A stretch of DNA of 64,000 nucleotides from [Streptosporangium] indianense (GTDB lineage Bacteria > Actinomycetota > Actinomycetes > Streptomycetales > Streptomycetaceae). The stretch spans positions 1-64,000 of the forward strand of contig NZ_JAKEIO010000013.1 of the NCBI RefSeq assembly GCF_021474405.1, read 5' to 3'. Under the pieces are notes generated by a model. It had not been told where the DNA came from, searched no databases, and saw nothing but the letters and a program-made list of their open reading frames with translations. Both the position numbers and the translations under genes were made by a program. Positions 53,346-61,858 of this stretch are shown here, in pieces; positions within the stretch are counted from its first letter, which is position 1; every line of letters begins with the position of its first letter.

Positions 53346-54197
53346 ATGTACGCCCCACCCGACAGCCCCGCGGACGAGCGCCGGATGACGGCGGCCCACC
53401 ACCGTGCCGCCGGCCGGCTCGACGTCACCGTCACCGGCCCCGCCTCCTGGGGCTGGAACGGCCGGACCCTCGGCAGGCGCGCCCACCACCGCGAGCACGG
53501 GGACTGCTGGCTGCGGCTCGACTCGGCACCCGCCGCGCGGCGCCCCGACGACCTCTGGGAGGGCACGCACGCGGCGTGGACCGCGCTCCCCGGCGTCCCC
53601 CAGCCGCGCCTGTACGCCGTCGACGAGAGCCGCGCGGGCGGGACCCTGTACCGCGCCGAGCTCGCCGCCCACCTCGACAGCCCGGTCTGCTCCGCCTTCC
53701 CGGTCCTGCGGACCCACCTGGAGCTGCCGGACCGCTGGTGGGCTTCGCTCAGGGACTCCCTCACCCTTGTCCAGACCGCACCGACCCGCCGCCGGACGGT
53801 GCGCCGCCAGTGGCTCGACGTCGCCTTCCCCCGCTTCCTGGGACTTCCGGCGCCGCGCCACGCGGAGTTCACGGGCTGCCACGGCGATCTGCACTGGAGC
53901 AACCTGACCCGCCGGGGGCCGGTGCTCCTCGACTGGGAGGCGTACGGAACCGCGCCCCGGGGCTACGACGCCGCGCTGCTGCTCGCCTACTCGCTGCTCG
54001 TCCCGCGGACCGCGGCCCGGGTCCGCGCCGAGCTCGCACAGCTGCTGGACACGCCCGCGGGACGCATCGCCCGGCTGACTGCCGCCGCCGAACTGCTGCA
54101 GAACGCCTCCCACGGCGACCACCCCGAACTCGTCCCGCGGCTGATCGAGTTCGCGGCAGAAGCGGGCGCTCCGGCCGCGCGCCCGGCCGCCTCCTGA
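53346..54197 (+). CDS. Aminoglycoside-phosphotransferase-fold kinase
   Basis: This 283-residue protein has the APH/choline kinase catalytic core: CHGDLHWSNL (Brenner-type HGDxxxxN with catalytic Asp) and VLLDWEAYG (metal Asp) near residues 180-200. The N-terminal lobe is poorly conserved, with no clear ATP Lys. Similar enzymes phosphorylate hydroxyls of antibiotics, including peptide antibiotics such as viomycin. In this cluster it may give self-resistance or phosphorylate an intermediate. ATG 53346 lies one base after the previous gene's stop. It is the last gene of the tight run. Confidence 0.82.
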   Translation: MYAPPDSPADERRMTAAHHRAAGRLDVTVTGPASWGWNGRTLGRRAHHREHGDCWLRLDSAPAARRPDDLWEGTHAAWTALPGVPQPRLYAVDESRAGGTLYRAELAAHLDSPVCSAFPVLRTHLELPDRWWASLRDSLTLVQTAPTRRRTVRRQWLDVAFPRFLGLPAPRHAEFTGCHGDLHWSNLTRRGPVLLDWEAYGTAPRGYDAALLLAYSLLVPRTAARVRAELAQLLDTPAGRIARLTAAAELLQNASHGDHPELVPRLIEFAAEAGAPAARPAAS

Positions 54198-54318
54198 CTC
54201 TCCGGGGCCCGGCGGCCCGAGCGGGGTGCGCGAGGGGGAGTGCGGGGGGATCGATCCGGGAACGGGTGCGGCCACTCTTGGAGGTGCGGAAACCGTTCCA
54301 CATCCAACGGGGGATCAC

Positions 54319-54471
54319 ATGCTTGTCACTCTCAGGAAAACCGCCGGCCTCGTCGCGGCGACGATCCTGGCCCTGTGCGCCGTCGGCGTGGCCGCGCCCG
54401 GCGCCGGCACGGGCCAGGACGGTCACCAGGTCGTCGCCGACCACCAGGGTCCGGCGGTCGTCATTCCGTGA
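54319..54471 (+). CDS. 50-residue exported peptide next to AfsR-type regulator
   Basis: This small gene starts at ATG 54319 with GGGGG 6 bases upstream. A basic start (MLVTLRK) and hydrophobic core (AGLVAATILALCAVGVAAP) form a signal peptide; the mature peptide would be about 24 residues, Gly/Asp/Gln-rich (GAGTGQDGHQVVADHQGPAVVIP). It lies 121 bases after the kinase gene and overlaps the 3' end of the convergent regulator gene by 11 bases. GGAACGG and CCGTTCC form an inverted repeat in its leader at about 54258-54300. It could be a signalling peptide or simply a cryptic secreted peptide. Confidence 0.6.
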   Translation: MLVTLRKTAGLVAATILALCAVGVAAPGAGTGQDGHQVVADHQGPAVVIP

Positions 54472-57400
54472 GGCACCAGGCCGCGTGCTCCGCCGAGTCC
54501 ATCGAACGGAGCAGCTCCTCCGCCTCAGCGGTGTGACCGGCGGCAGTCTTCGCATCGCCGAAGGCTGCCGCCGCTTCCGCCATGCCGTACAGCGCGTGTG
54601 CCTCCTCGGTGCGGTACCGCATGGCGACGGCCAGTTCGTGCGCGTGGGCGTGCAGGGCCATCGCCCGCTCGAACTCCCCGCGCCGCCGGTACAGGCGGCC
54701 GACCAGGTTCTCGACCTTCGCCTGACGCGTCGGACTGCCGCTCAGCGCGGCGAACCGCAGGGCCTCCTCGGCCAGGGGCGGCGCCTCGGCGGACCGCCCG
54801 AGGCACTCGAGGACCTCCGCCGACAACGCCAGGGTCAGCGCTACGTCCCCCGGCGGGCTGGACGCGTCGCAACGCGCCCGGGCCAGCCGCAGTTGCTCGT
54901 CGGCCTCCTCGTACCTGCCCTGCCCCGTGTACGCGAAGGCGAGATCCGTCAGGGCCATCACGTGGTTGTCGCGGTAGTCGAGAGAACGGTGGATCTCCAG
55001 GGCCTGCCGCGCCGCCGCAGCGGCCTCCTCGTACCGGCCCCACTGCATGAGCAGCGTGCTCAGATTGCTCAGGCTCTCGGCCTCCGCCCGCGCGAGCCCC
55101 AGCTCGCGTTCCAGCCCGAGGGCGCGTTCCAGATGGGACAGGGCCTCGGGATGCCGGCCCTGCACCGTCAGCAGCAGCCCGATCATGGACTCGCTGTGCG
55201 ACTCGGTCCTCCGGTCGCCCAGCCGGGCGGCGACGTCCCGCCCCTCCTCGGCCGACCGGATCCCCTCCTCCAGATGACCGAGCCGCCAGCAGGCGACACC
55301 CAGGCTGGACAGGCAGCTCCCCAGCGCCGCGAGGTCGCTGCTGCGCCGTGCCGTCGCCACCGCCAGCCGGCTGAGCTGCTTGAACTCCTCGAAGCGCCCC
55401 GCGGAGTTGAGCCAGAAGACGACGTTCCTGGTGAGCCACACCGTGTACGCGTCCAGGCCCTGTCGGTCGGCCAGCTCCACCGCGGCGACGAGGCTGGCCC
55501 GCTCCCGGCCGAACCAGTCGCCCGCCTCCTCCGCGGTCGTGAACGCCGGGACCTCGCCGGCGTACGGCGGGATGACCGCGGGGCTCCGCGTGCGCCCGGG
55601 GAAGAGCACGTCGCAGGCGGCCTCCGTCGCCTTCCAGTAGTAGCCGAGCAGCCGCTCCACGGCCGACGCGTCGTCGTGCTCGGTGGCCGGTGAACTCAGG
55701 CTGCGGGCGAAGTCCCGCACCAGGTCGTGGAACCGGTACACCGCGATGTGGGACTGCTGCAGCAGATGCACGTCCAGCAACCGCTCCAGGATCTGCTCGG
55801 CGCCGTAGACGTCCGTCGCCAGCAGGGCGGCGCCCGTGTACACGTCGATGCCGGCGTCGCCGTACAGGCCCAGCAGCCGCAGCGAGGTGCGGTGCTCCTC
55901 GTCCATCGCCTGGTACGACAGCTGGAGCGTGGCGGCGACGCTGCGCTCACCGGCGCTCAGCTCCTGCAGCCGGCGTGTCTCGTCGCACAGGCGCTCCACG
56001 AGGTAACGCACCGTCCAGCGGGGCCGGTTGCGCAGCCGGGCGGCCGCGATGCGCAGGGCGAGCGGCAGCCCACCGCACCACCGCACGAGATCCTGTACGG
56101 CCTCCGGCTCCGCGCCGGCGCGGGACGCCCCGAGGACCTCCTCGATCAGCTGCGCCCCGTTCTCGGGGGCCATGGGGCCGATGGAGATCCACTTGGCGCC
56201 GTCGAGATCCATCAGCCGCGTCCGGCCGGTGATCAGCACCAGACACCCGGGGGAGCCCGGAAGCAGCGGATACACCTGGCTCGTGTCCACGGCGTTGTCC
56301 AGGACGAGCAGCATGCGGCGGCCGGCCAGCAGTGAGCGCCACAGGGCCCTGCGACCCTCCAGGTCGCCCGGGATGCGGTCGCTGGGCACCCCGAGCACCC
56401 CGAGGAGACTGTCCAGCGCCGCGGCCGGAGTCATGGGCGACTCGCCGGGGGTGAACGCCCGCAGGTCGATGTGGAGCTGGCCGTCGGGGTACGCGGCGGC
56501 CACCCGGTGGGCGGCCCGCACGGCGAGGCACGTCTTGCCGCTGCCTCCCATCCCGTCGATCGCCACCACCGGGCTGTGCCCCCGCGACTCCTGACCGGCG
56601 GTCATGCAGTCCAGGAGCGTGCGCAGTTCGTCCTGGCGGCCGGTGAAGTCGGACAGGTCGTAGGGCAGTGTGCACGGGGAGAACGCGGGCCCGGGTGCGT
56701 CCGCGACCTCCGCGGCCGGTTCCTTCACGTCCGTCACCGCCTCGCCGGGGACGCTCAGTTCGGGAGCCTCGCGCAGGATCGCCCCGTAGAGTCCGCTCAA
56801 CTGCGGGCCGGGGTCGATGCCGAGCTCCTCCACGAGCAGTTCCCGCATCTTGCGGTACTCGTCGAGCGCCTCCGCTTTGCGGCCACTGCGGTACAGCGCC
56901 AGCATCAGCTGGGCGTGCAGGGACTCGCGGAAGGGATGCTGGGCTGCCAGGTCCCGCAGGTCGGCGACGAGCCCGCCGGCGTGCCCCGCGCGCAGACACA
57001 GCTCGAAGACCTGCTCGGCCGCGGTCACCCGCCGTTCCTCCAGCCGGGCCGCGGCCGCCTCCAGCGCGTCGCTGCCCAGCCCCGACATGCGGCCGCGCCA
57101 CAGCGCGAGGGCGCCCTGCAGTGCGGCGACGGCGTCGGAGGGCCGGCCCTCCGCGACGGCCCGGTCCGCCTCACCCGTCCGGTCGCCGAACTCGGCGAGA
57201 TCCAGTTCGGCGCCCTCCAGGACGGCCCGGTAGCCCTGTCCGTCGGTGACGATGACGGTGCTGCCGTCCGGGATGCGCGAGCGGAGATCGGCGACGGCCT
57301 TGCGGACCTGGTGGGTGGCGGTCATGGGCGGGTCGTCGTTCCACGCCGCCTGCACCAGCCAGGAGACCGGTACGGTCCGGCCCGGTTCCAGCAGCAGGCT

Positions 57401-57493
57401 CAGCAGGACCCGTTCGTGAATCGTTCCGCCGATGTGCAGCCGTGTGCCGTCCGACCAAGCTTCGAGGCCCCCCAGAACATTGAAACGAAGCAT
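54461..57493 (-). CDS. AfsR-type regulator (SARP DNA-binding, BTAD, NB-ARC, TPR)
   Basis: This 1010-residue pathway regulator probably controls the peptide cluster. An OmpR-like winged helix (about 1-95; FNVLGGLEAWSDG start), a bacterial transcriptional activator domain (about 98-245), NB-ARC ATPase (285-560) with intact Walker A GMGGSGKT (313-320), Walker B RMLLVLDNA and GGLPLALRIAA, and C-terminal TPR repeats (about 690-1000) follow in order. SARPs bind direct heptamer repeats and activate biosynthetic operons; the TPR part usually gates activity by ligand or protein contact. I set ATG 57493, preceded by a GGGGGGAG site; upstream in-frame codons lack it. It converges on the small exported peptide gene. 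Confidence 0.93.
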   Translation of the reverse strand: MLRFNVLGGLEAWSDGTRLHIGGTIHERVLLSLLLEPGRTVPVSWLVQAAWNDDPPMTATHQVRKAVADLRSRIPDGSTVIVTDGQGYRAVLEGAELDLAEFGDRTGEADRAVAEGRPSDAVAALQGALALWRGRMSGLGSDALEAAAARLEERRVTAAEQVFELCLRAGHAGGLVADLRDLAAQHPFRESLHAQLMLALYRSGRKAEALDEYRKMRELLVEELGIDPGPQLSGLYGAILREAPELSVPGEAVTDVKEPAAEVADAPGPAFSPCTLPYDLSDFTGRQDELRTLLDCMTAGQESRGHSPVVAIDGMGGSGKTCLAVRAAHRVAAAYPDGQLHIDLRAFTPGESPMTPAAALDSLLGVLGVPSDRIPGDLEGRRALWRSLLAGRRMLLVLDNAVDTSQVYPLLPGSPGCLVLITGRTRLMDLDGAKWISIGPMAPENGAQLIEEVLGASRAGAEPEAVQDLVRWCGGLPLALRIAAARLRNRPRWTVRYLVERLCDETRRLQELSAGERSVAATLQLSYQAMDEEHRTSLRLLGLYGDAGIDVYTGAALLATDVYGAEQILERLLDVHLLQQSHIAVYRFHDLVRDFARSLSSPATEHDDASAVERLLGYYWKATEAACDVLFPGRTRSPAVIPPYAGEVPAFTTAEEAGDWFGRERASLVAAVELADRQGLDAYTVWLTRNVVFWLNSAGRFEEFKQLSRLAVATARRSSDLAALGSCLSSLGVACWRLGHLEEGIRSAEEGRDVAARLGDRRTESHSESMIGLLLTVQGRHPEALSHLERALGLERELGLARAEAESLSNLSTLLMQWGRYEEAAAAARQALEIHRSLDYRDNHVMALTDLAFAYTGQGRYEEADEQLRLARARCDASSPPGDVALTLALSAEVLECLGRSAEAPPLAEEALRFAALSGSPTRQAKVENLVGRLYRRRGEFERAMALHAHAHELAVAMRYRTEEAHALYGMAEAAAAFGDAKTAAGHTAEAEELLRSMDSAEHAAWCLTE

Positions 57494-57670
57494 CCTGCTC
57501 CCCCCGGCGTCGACCTCGGCATGGAGTGCGCCAGGTCGATGTAGCTCCCCCGTACGCTCCTGGTCGAGGAGCGCAGTTCCTCGTGCGTCCCTGTCCCACG
57601 AGCACGAGCGACTGGTCTGTCGCGCCAGCATGATGACATACGCCGGATTTGCGGTCAGCCTTGTGCGCAG

Positions 57671-57684
57671 GGCGATCTGTCGCC
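57671..57684. promoter_or_regulatory. GGCGA-TCTG-TCGCC dyad upstream of the AfsR-type gene
   Basis: A perfect 5-bp inverted repeat with a four-base spacer lies about 180 bases upstream of the regulator start, between it and the pseudogene. It is short and GC-rich, so chance is possible. Confidence 0.25.
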
Positions 57685-57694
57685 TTCCACGGGT

Positions 57695-58224
57695 TCAGGC
57701 CAGGGCCGGTCCGTGCTGCCGCATCCAGACGTCCGCCGTCGGCAGAGGCGTCAGCAGACGCGCGTTGCCGGTGTGCGTCATGGCCGGCCCCTGACCGTCC
57801 CCCCACTCCGCCACCCTGCCGTGGTCGAGCCGCCCCGCCATCGGGGATGCGCGGTCGCCGAGCACGGTCCACGTCCCGCTGATCACCGCCGCGTCGTGGA
57901 CGGGGTCGTGCAGGGCGGGAGAGGCCGGTTCGGGTCGCATCAGGATCTCCTCGGGCAGCAGGTCCGCCACGGCCATCCGCAGCAGGCTCTTCTCCCCGGC
58001 CGTCGGCCCGCTTCATGCTCCAGGGCACGTTCCGGACGCACCCCGGCAGCCGGTGGTCGCAGAACGGCACCCTGACCTTCAGGCCGACGGCCGTGATCAT
58101 CCGGTCCTTACGGCCCCTGGAGGCTCAGGAGCAGCACCTCGGGGTAGCCGCCGAACACCTCGGCCGCGGCTTCGCCGGAGAGCGACACCGTCGAACGCTC
58201 CCGCAGCGCCGTGGACACCAGCTG
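57695..58224 (-). pseudogene. Asparagine synthetase (AsnB-type) remnant
   Basis: Three frame-shifted pieces on the minus strand match the C-terminal synthetase domain of glutamine-hydrolysing asparagine synthetases. Piece one (about 58104-58224) reads [27 protein letters not shown], resembling the SGEGADEVFGGYP pyrophosphate loop but with Asp changed to Ala, and ends in a stop. Piece two, in another frame, reads [19 protein letters not shown] and NVPWSMK. Piece three, after a further shift, reads [37 protein letters not shown] and stops at 57695. The N-terminal glutaminase part and the middle of the synthetase are missing. It lies at the right edge of the peptide cluster. Confidence 0.85.
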
Positions 58225-58394
58225 TGAGCGCGGCCGGTGCCGTCAGGCCCCGGCCTGCGATCCGGCGCTCCCGGCCCGGTACCGGATCACTGCCGGGCGG
58301 ATCCTGCCACCCGCGGGGGAGAGAGAGTGGCCGCGGCAGACGCCGCGCGACGCCTGACGCGTGCGGGGCCGGGTACTGCGGCAGGATGGACACC

Positions 58395-60428
58395 ATGCCG
58401 AACCGACTGGCGCACGAAACGTCCCCCTACCTCCTTCAGCACGCCGACAACCCCGTCGACTGGTGGCCCTGGTCGGAGGAGGCCTTCGAAGAGGCCCGGA
58501 AGCGGAACGTGCCGGTTCTGCTCAGCGTCGGATACAGCAGCTGTCACTGGTGTCACGTGATGGCGCACGAGTCCTTCGAGGACCAGGAGACCGCCGAGTA
58601 CCTCAACGCGCACTACGTGAGCGTGAAGGTCGACCGTGAGGAGCGTCCCGACGTGGACGCCGTCTACATGGAGGCCGTGCAGGCGGCGACCGGGCAGGGC
58701 GGCTGGCCCATGACCGTCTTCCTCACCCCGGACGCCGAGCCGTTCTACTTCGGTACGTACTTCCCGCCCGCCCCCCGGCAGGGCATGCCCTCGTTCCGGC
58801 AGGTGCTCCAGGGCGTGCAGCAGGCGTGGGAGGAGCGGCGGGACGAGGTGACCGAGGTCGCCGGGAAGATCGTCCGGGATCTGGCGGGGCGGGAGATCTC
58901 CTACGGCGACGCGCGCACCCCCGGCGAGGAGGAGCTCGCGCAGGCGCTGCTCGGGCTCACCCGGGAGTACGACCCGCAGCGCGGCGGATTCGGCGGGGCA
59001 CCGAAGTTCCCGCCGTCCATGGTGCTGGAGTTCCTGCTGCGCCACCATGCCCGCACCGGCGCCGAGGGCGCGCTGCAGATGGCGCAGGACACCTGTGAGC
59101 GGATGGCCCGGGGCGGGATGTACGACCAGCTCGGGGGCGGCTTCGCCCGTTACTCCGTGGACCGCGACTGGGTCGTGCCGCACTTCGAGAAGATGCTGTA
59201 CGACAACGCCCTGCTGTGCCGGGTCTACGCTCACCTCTGGCGCTCCACCGGCTCCGAGCTGGCCCGCCGGGTCGCCCTGGAGACCGCCGACTTCATGGTG
59301 CGCGAACTGCGCACGAACGAGGGCGCTTTCGCCTCCGCGCTCGACGCCGACAGCGACGACGGCACGGGCAGGCACGTCGAGGGCGCGTACTACGTGTGGA
59401 CGCCCGAGCAACTGCGCGAGGTGCTCGGCGAGCAGGACGCCGAGTTCGCGGCGCAGGTCTTCGGCGTGACCGAGGAGGGCACGTTCGAGGAGGGCGCGTC
59501 CGTCCTGCAACTACCCGTACGGGACGGTGTGTTCGATGCCGAGAAGGTCGCCTCGGTCCGGGAGCGGCTGCTCGCCGAGCGGTCCGGGCGGCCGGCGCCG
59601 GGCCGGGACGACAAGGTCGTCGCCGCCTGGAACGGCCTCGCGATCGCCGCGCTCGCCGAGACCGGCGCCTACTTCGACCGGCCCGACCTGGTCGAGGCCG
59701 CCGTCGCCGCGGCCGACCTCCTGGTCCGGCTGCACCTGGACGAGCAGGCCCGGCTCACCCGCACCAGCAAGGACGGCCACGCCGGTGCCAACGCCGGTGT
59801 CCTGGAGGACTACGCGGATGTGGCGGAGGGCTTCCTGGCGCTCGCGTCCGTCACCGGGGAGGGTGTCTGGCTGGAGTTCGCCGGGTTCCTCCTCGACCAC
59901 GTCCTGGCCCGCTTCACCGACCCCGAGTCGGGCGCGCTGTACGACACCGCGGCCGACGCCGAGCAGTTGATCCGCCGCCCGCAGGACCCGACCGACAACG
60001 CGGCCCCGTCCGGCTGGACGGCTGCCGCGAACGCCCTGCTGAGCTACGCCGCGCACACCGGCTCCGAGCCCCACCGCACGGCCGCCGAACGGGCGTTGGG
60101 CGTGGTGAAGGCACTGGGACCGCGGGTGCCCCGGTTCATCGGCTGGGGACTGGCCGCGGCGGAGGCCGTGCTGGACGGTCCGCGCGAGGTGGCGATCGTG
60201 GGTCCGGCCCTGGACGACGAGGGCACGAGGACCTTGCACCGCACGGCACTTCTGGGCACCGCGCCCGGTGTGGTGGTCGCCGTGGGCGTCCCGGGCAGCG
60301 AGGAGTTTCCCCTGCTCGCGGACCGTCCGCTGGTCGGCGGTGAACCGGCCGCGTACGTCTGCCGTAACTTCACATGCGACGCCCCGACGACCGAGCCTGA
60401 CCGGCTGAGTACGGTCTTGAGTGGCTGA
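58395..60428 (+). CDS. YyaL/SSP411-family thioredoxin-domain protein
   Basis: This 677-residue protein joins an N-terminal thioredoxin-like domain (1-170; SSCHWCHVM with Cys50 and Cys53) to an alpha/alpha six-barrel related to N-acylglucosamine 2-epimerases and glycosidases ([32 protein letters not shown] is a family hallmark). The length and N-terminus [21 protein letters not shown] are typical. Its biochemical role is not established. Start ATG 58395; ATG 58386 would add three residues. It belongs to the core chromosome rather than the peptide cluster. Confidence 0.93.
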   Translation: MPNRLAHETSPYLLQHADNPVDWWPWSEEAFEEARKRNVPVLLSVGYSSCHWCHVMAHESFEDQETAEYLNAHYVSVKVDREERPDVDAVYMEAVQAATGQGGWPMTVFLTPDAEPFYFGTYFPPAPRQGMPSFRQVLQGVQQAWEERRDEVTEVAGKIVRDLAGREISYGDARTPGEEELAQALLGLTREYDPQRGGFGGAPKFPPSMVLEFLLRHHARTGAEGALQMAQDTCERMARGGMYDQLGGGFARYSVDRDWVVPHFEKMLYDNALLCRVYAHLWRSTGSELARRVALETADFMVRELRTNEGAFASALDADSDDGTGRHVEGAYYVWTPEQLREVLGEQDAEFAAQVFGVTEEGTFEEGASVLQLPVRDGVFDAEKVASVRERLLAERSGRPAPGRDDKVVAAWNGLAIAALAETGAYFDRPDLVEAAVAAADLLVRLHLDEQARLTRTSKDGHAGANAGVLEDYADVAEGFLALASVTGEGVWLEFAGFLLDHVLARFTDPESGALYDTAADAEQLIRRPQDPTDNAAPSGWTAAANALLSYAAHTGSEPHRTAAERALGVVKALGPRVPRFIGWGLAAAEAVLDGPREVAIVGPALDDEGTRTLHRTALLGTAPGVVVAVGVPGSEEFPLLADRPLVGGEPAAYVCRNFTCDAPTTEPDRLSTVLSG

Positions 60429-60574
60429 AGTCACGTATCAACGGAAACATGGTCTTTATCTGAACAGCCCCCGGGCTTCACAGTTCCCCCCTAATCTCTG
60501 CACAGTGACGTGGCGGACGAGGCCCCACCGGCCCACCGTCACGACAGGGGGTTCTGGGATCTGGGGGGATCTGT

Positions 60575-61858
60575 TTGCTGACGTCTGTCTTCATCGCTGC
60601 TGTTTCGCTTGCCCTGTTCTGGATGGCGGCGTTCACCCTGTGGTGGCAGATGCACGCCTGGCGTACGCCGGAAGTGCTCGCCTCCACCCGGTTCAGCAGC
60701 CCGGACGGGGACGAGCACGTCTCCTTCTCACTGCTGCTGCCCGCCCGGCACGAACAGGCGGTGCTGGACCACACGATCCAGCGGCTGCTGGAGTCGAGCC
60801 ACACCGACTTCGAGATCATCGTGATCGTCGGGCACGACGACCCGGAGACCACCGCGGTCGCCGAGCAGGCCGCCGCGCGTGACCCACGGGTCCGGGTCGT
60901 CGTCGACACGCACGAGAAGAAGAACAAGCCGAAGGCGATGAACACGGCGCTGCCGCACTGCCGCGGCGACGTCGTCGGGGTCTTCGACGCGGAGGACCAG
61001 GTCCACCCCGAGCTCCTCGCCCACGTGGACCACGCCTTCCTCACCACCGGCGCGGACGTCGTCCAGGGCGGGGTGCAGCTGATCAACTTCCACTCCAGCT
61101 GGTACAGCCTGCGCAACTGCCTGGAGTACTTCTTCTGGTTCCGCTCGCGGCTCCACCTGCACGCGCAGAAAGGTTTCATTCCGCTCGGTGGCAACACCGT
61201 CTTCGTCCGCACGGACGTCCTGCGGGAAGCCGGCGGCTGGGACCCGAACTGCCTCGCCGAGGACTGCGACCTGGGCGTGCGCCTGTCCAGCGTCGGCAAG
61301 AAGGTCGTCGTCGCCTACGACTCGGACATGGTGACCCGCGAGGAGACCCCGGGCTCGCTGGTGTCCCTGCTGAAGCAGCGCACCCGCTGGAACCAGGGCT
61401 TCCTCCAGGTGTACCGGAAGAAGGACTGGAAGCAACTGCCCACCCTGGGGCAGCGCCTGCTCGCCCGCTACACCCTGATGACCCCGTTCATGCAGGCCTT
61501 CACCGGCCTGATCATCCCGCTCAACGTGGCGATCGCCCTGTTCCTGGACGTGTCCGTCGGCATCGCCTTCATCACCTTCCTGCCGGCCGTGACCGCCCTG
61601 GTCACCTTCGTCTTCGAGATCGTCGGACTGCACGACTTCGGCAAGCAGTACGGGCTGCGCGTCCGGTTCGCGCACTACCTGAAGCTGATCGTGGGCGGCC
61701 CCTTCTACCAGGTCCTCCTCGCCGGCGCGGCCGTGCGGGCCGTCTGGCGCGAGCAGCGTGGCCGCAACGACTGGGAGCTGACGACCCACGTCGGCGCGCA
61801 CCTCGACGAGAGCGCCGTGACCCGGCAGGACGCGACCCGAGAGGACGTTCCCGCGTGA
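60575..61858 (+). CDS. Membrane family 2 glycosyltransferase
   Basis: This 427-residue inverting glycosyltransferase has a first membrane helix (VFIAAVSLALFWMAAFTLWW), a GT-A domain with LLPARHE, VGVFDAEDQVHPE (DxD-like), LAEDCDLGVRLS and the QxxRW-type QRTRWNQG motif of processive enzymes, and three or four C-terminal membrane helices. It probably makes or exports a polysaccharide or modifies a lipid-linked sugar. The start TTG 60575 has GGGGGGAT 7 bases upstream. TAATCT at 60492-60497 is a possible -10 element. The next gene overlaps by four bases. Confidence 0.9.
   Translation: MLTSVFIAAVSLALFWMAAFTLWWQMHAWRTPEVLASTRFSSPDGDEHVSFSLLLPARHEQAVLDHTIQRLLESSHTDFEIIVIVGHDDPETTAVAEQAAARDPRVRVVVDTHEKKNKPKAMNTALPHCRGDVVGVFDAEDQVHPELLAHVDHAFLTTGADVVQGGVQLINFHSSWYSLRNCLEYFFWFRSRLHLHAQKGFIPLGGNTVFVRTDVLREAGGWDPNCLAEDCDLGVRLSSVGKKVVVAYDSDMVTREETPGSLVSLLKQRTRWNQGFLQVYRKKDWKQLPTLGQRLLARYTLMTPFMQAFTGLIIPLNVAIALFLDVSVGIAFITFLPAVTALVTFVFEIVGLHDFGKQYGLRVRFAHYLKLIVGGPFYQVLLAGAAVRAVWREQRGRNDWELTTHVGAHLDESAVTRQDATREDVPA

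Noticed and set aside
54461..57631. Start of the AfsR-type regulator at 57631
   Set aside because: The added 46 residues do not belong to the SARP fold; MLRFNVLGG at 57493 is the usual N-terminus and has a ribosome binding site.
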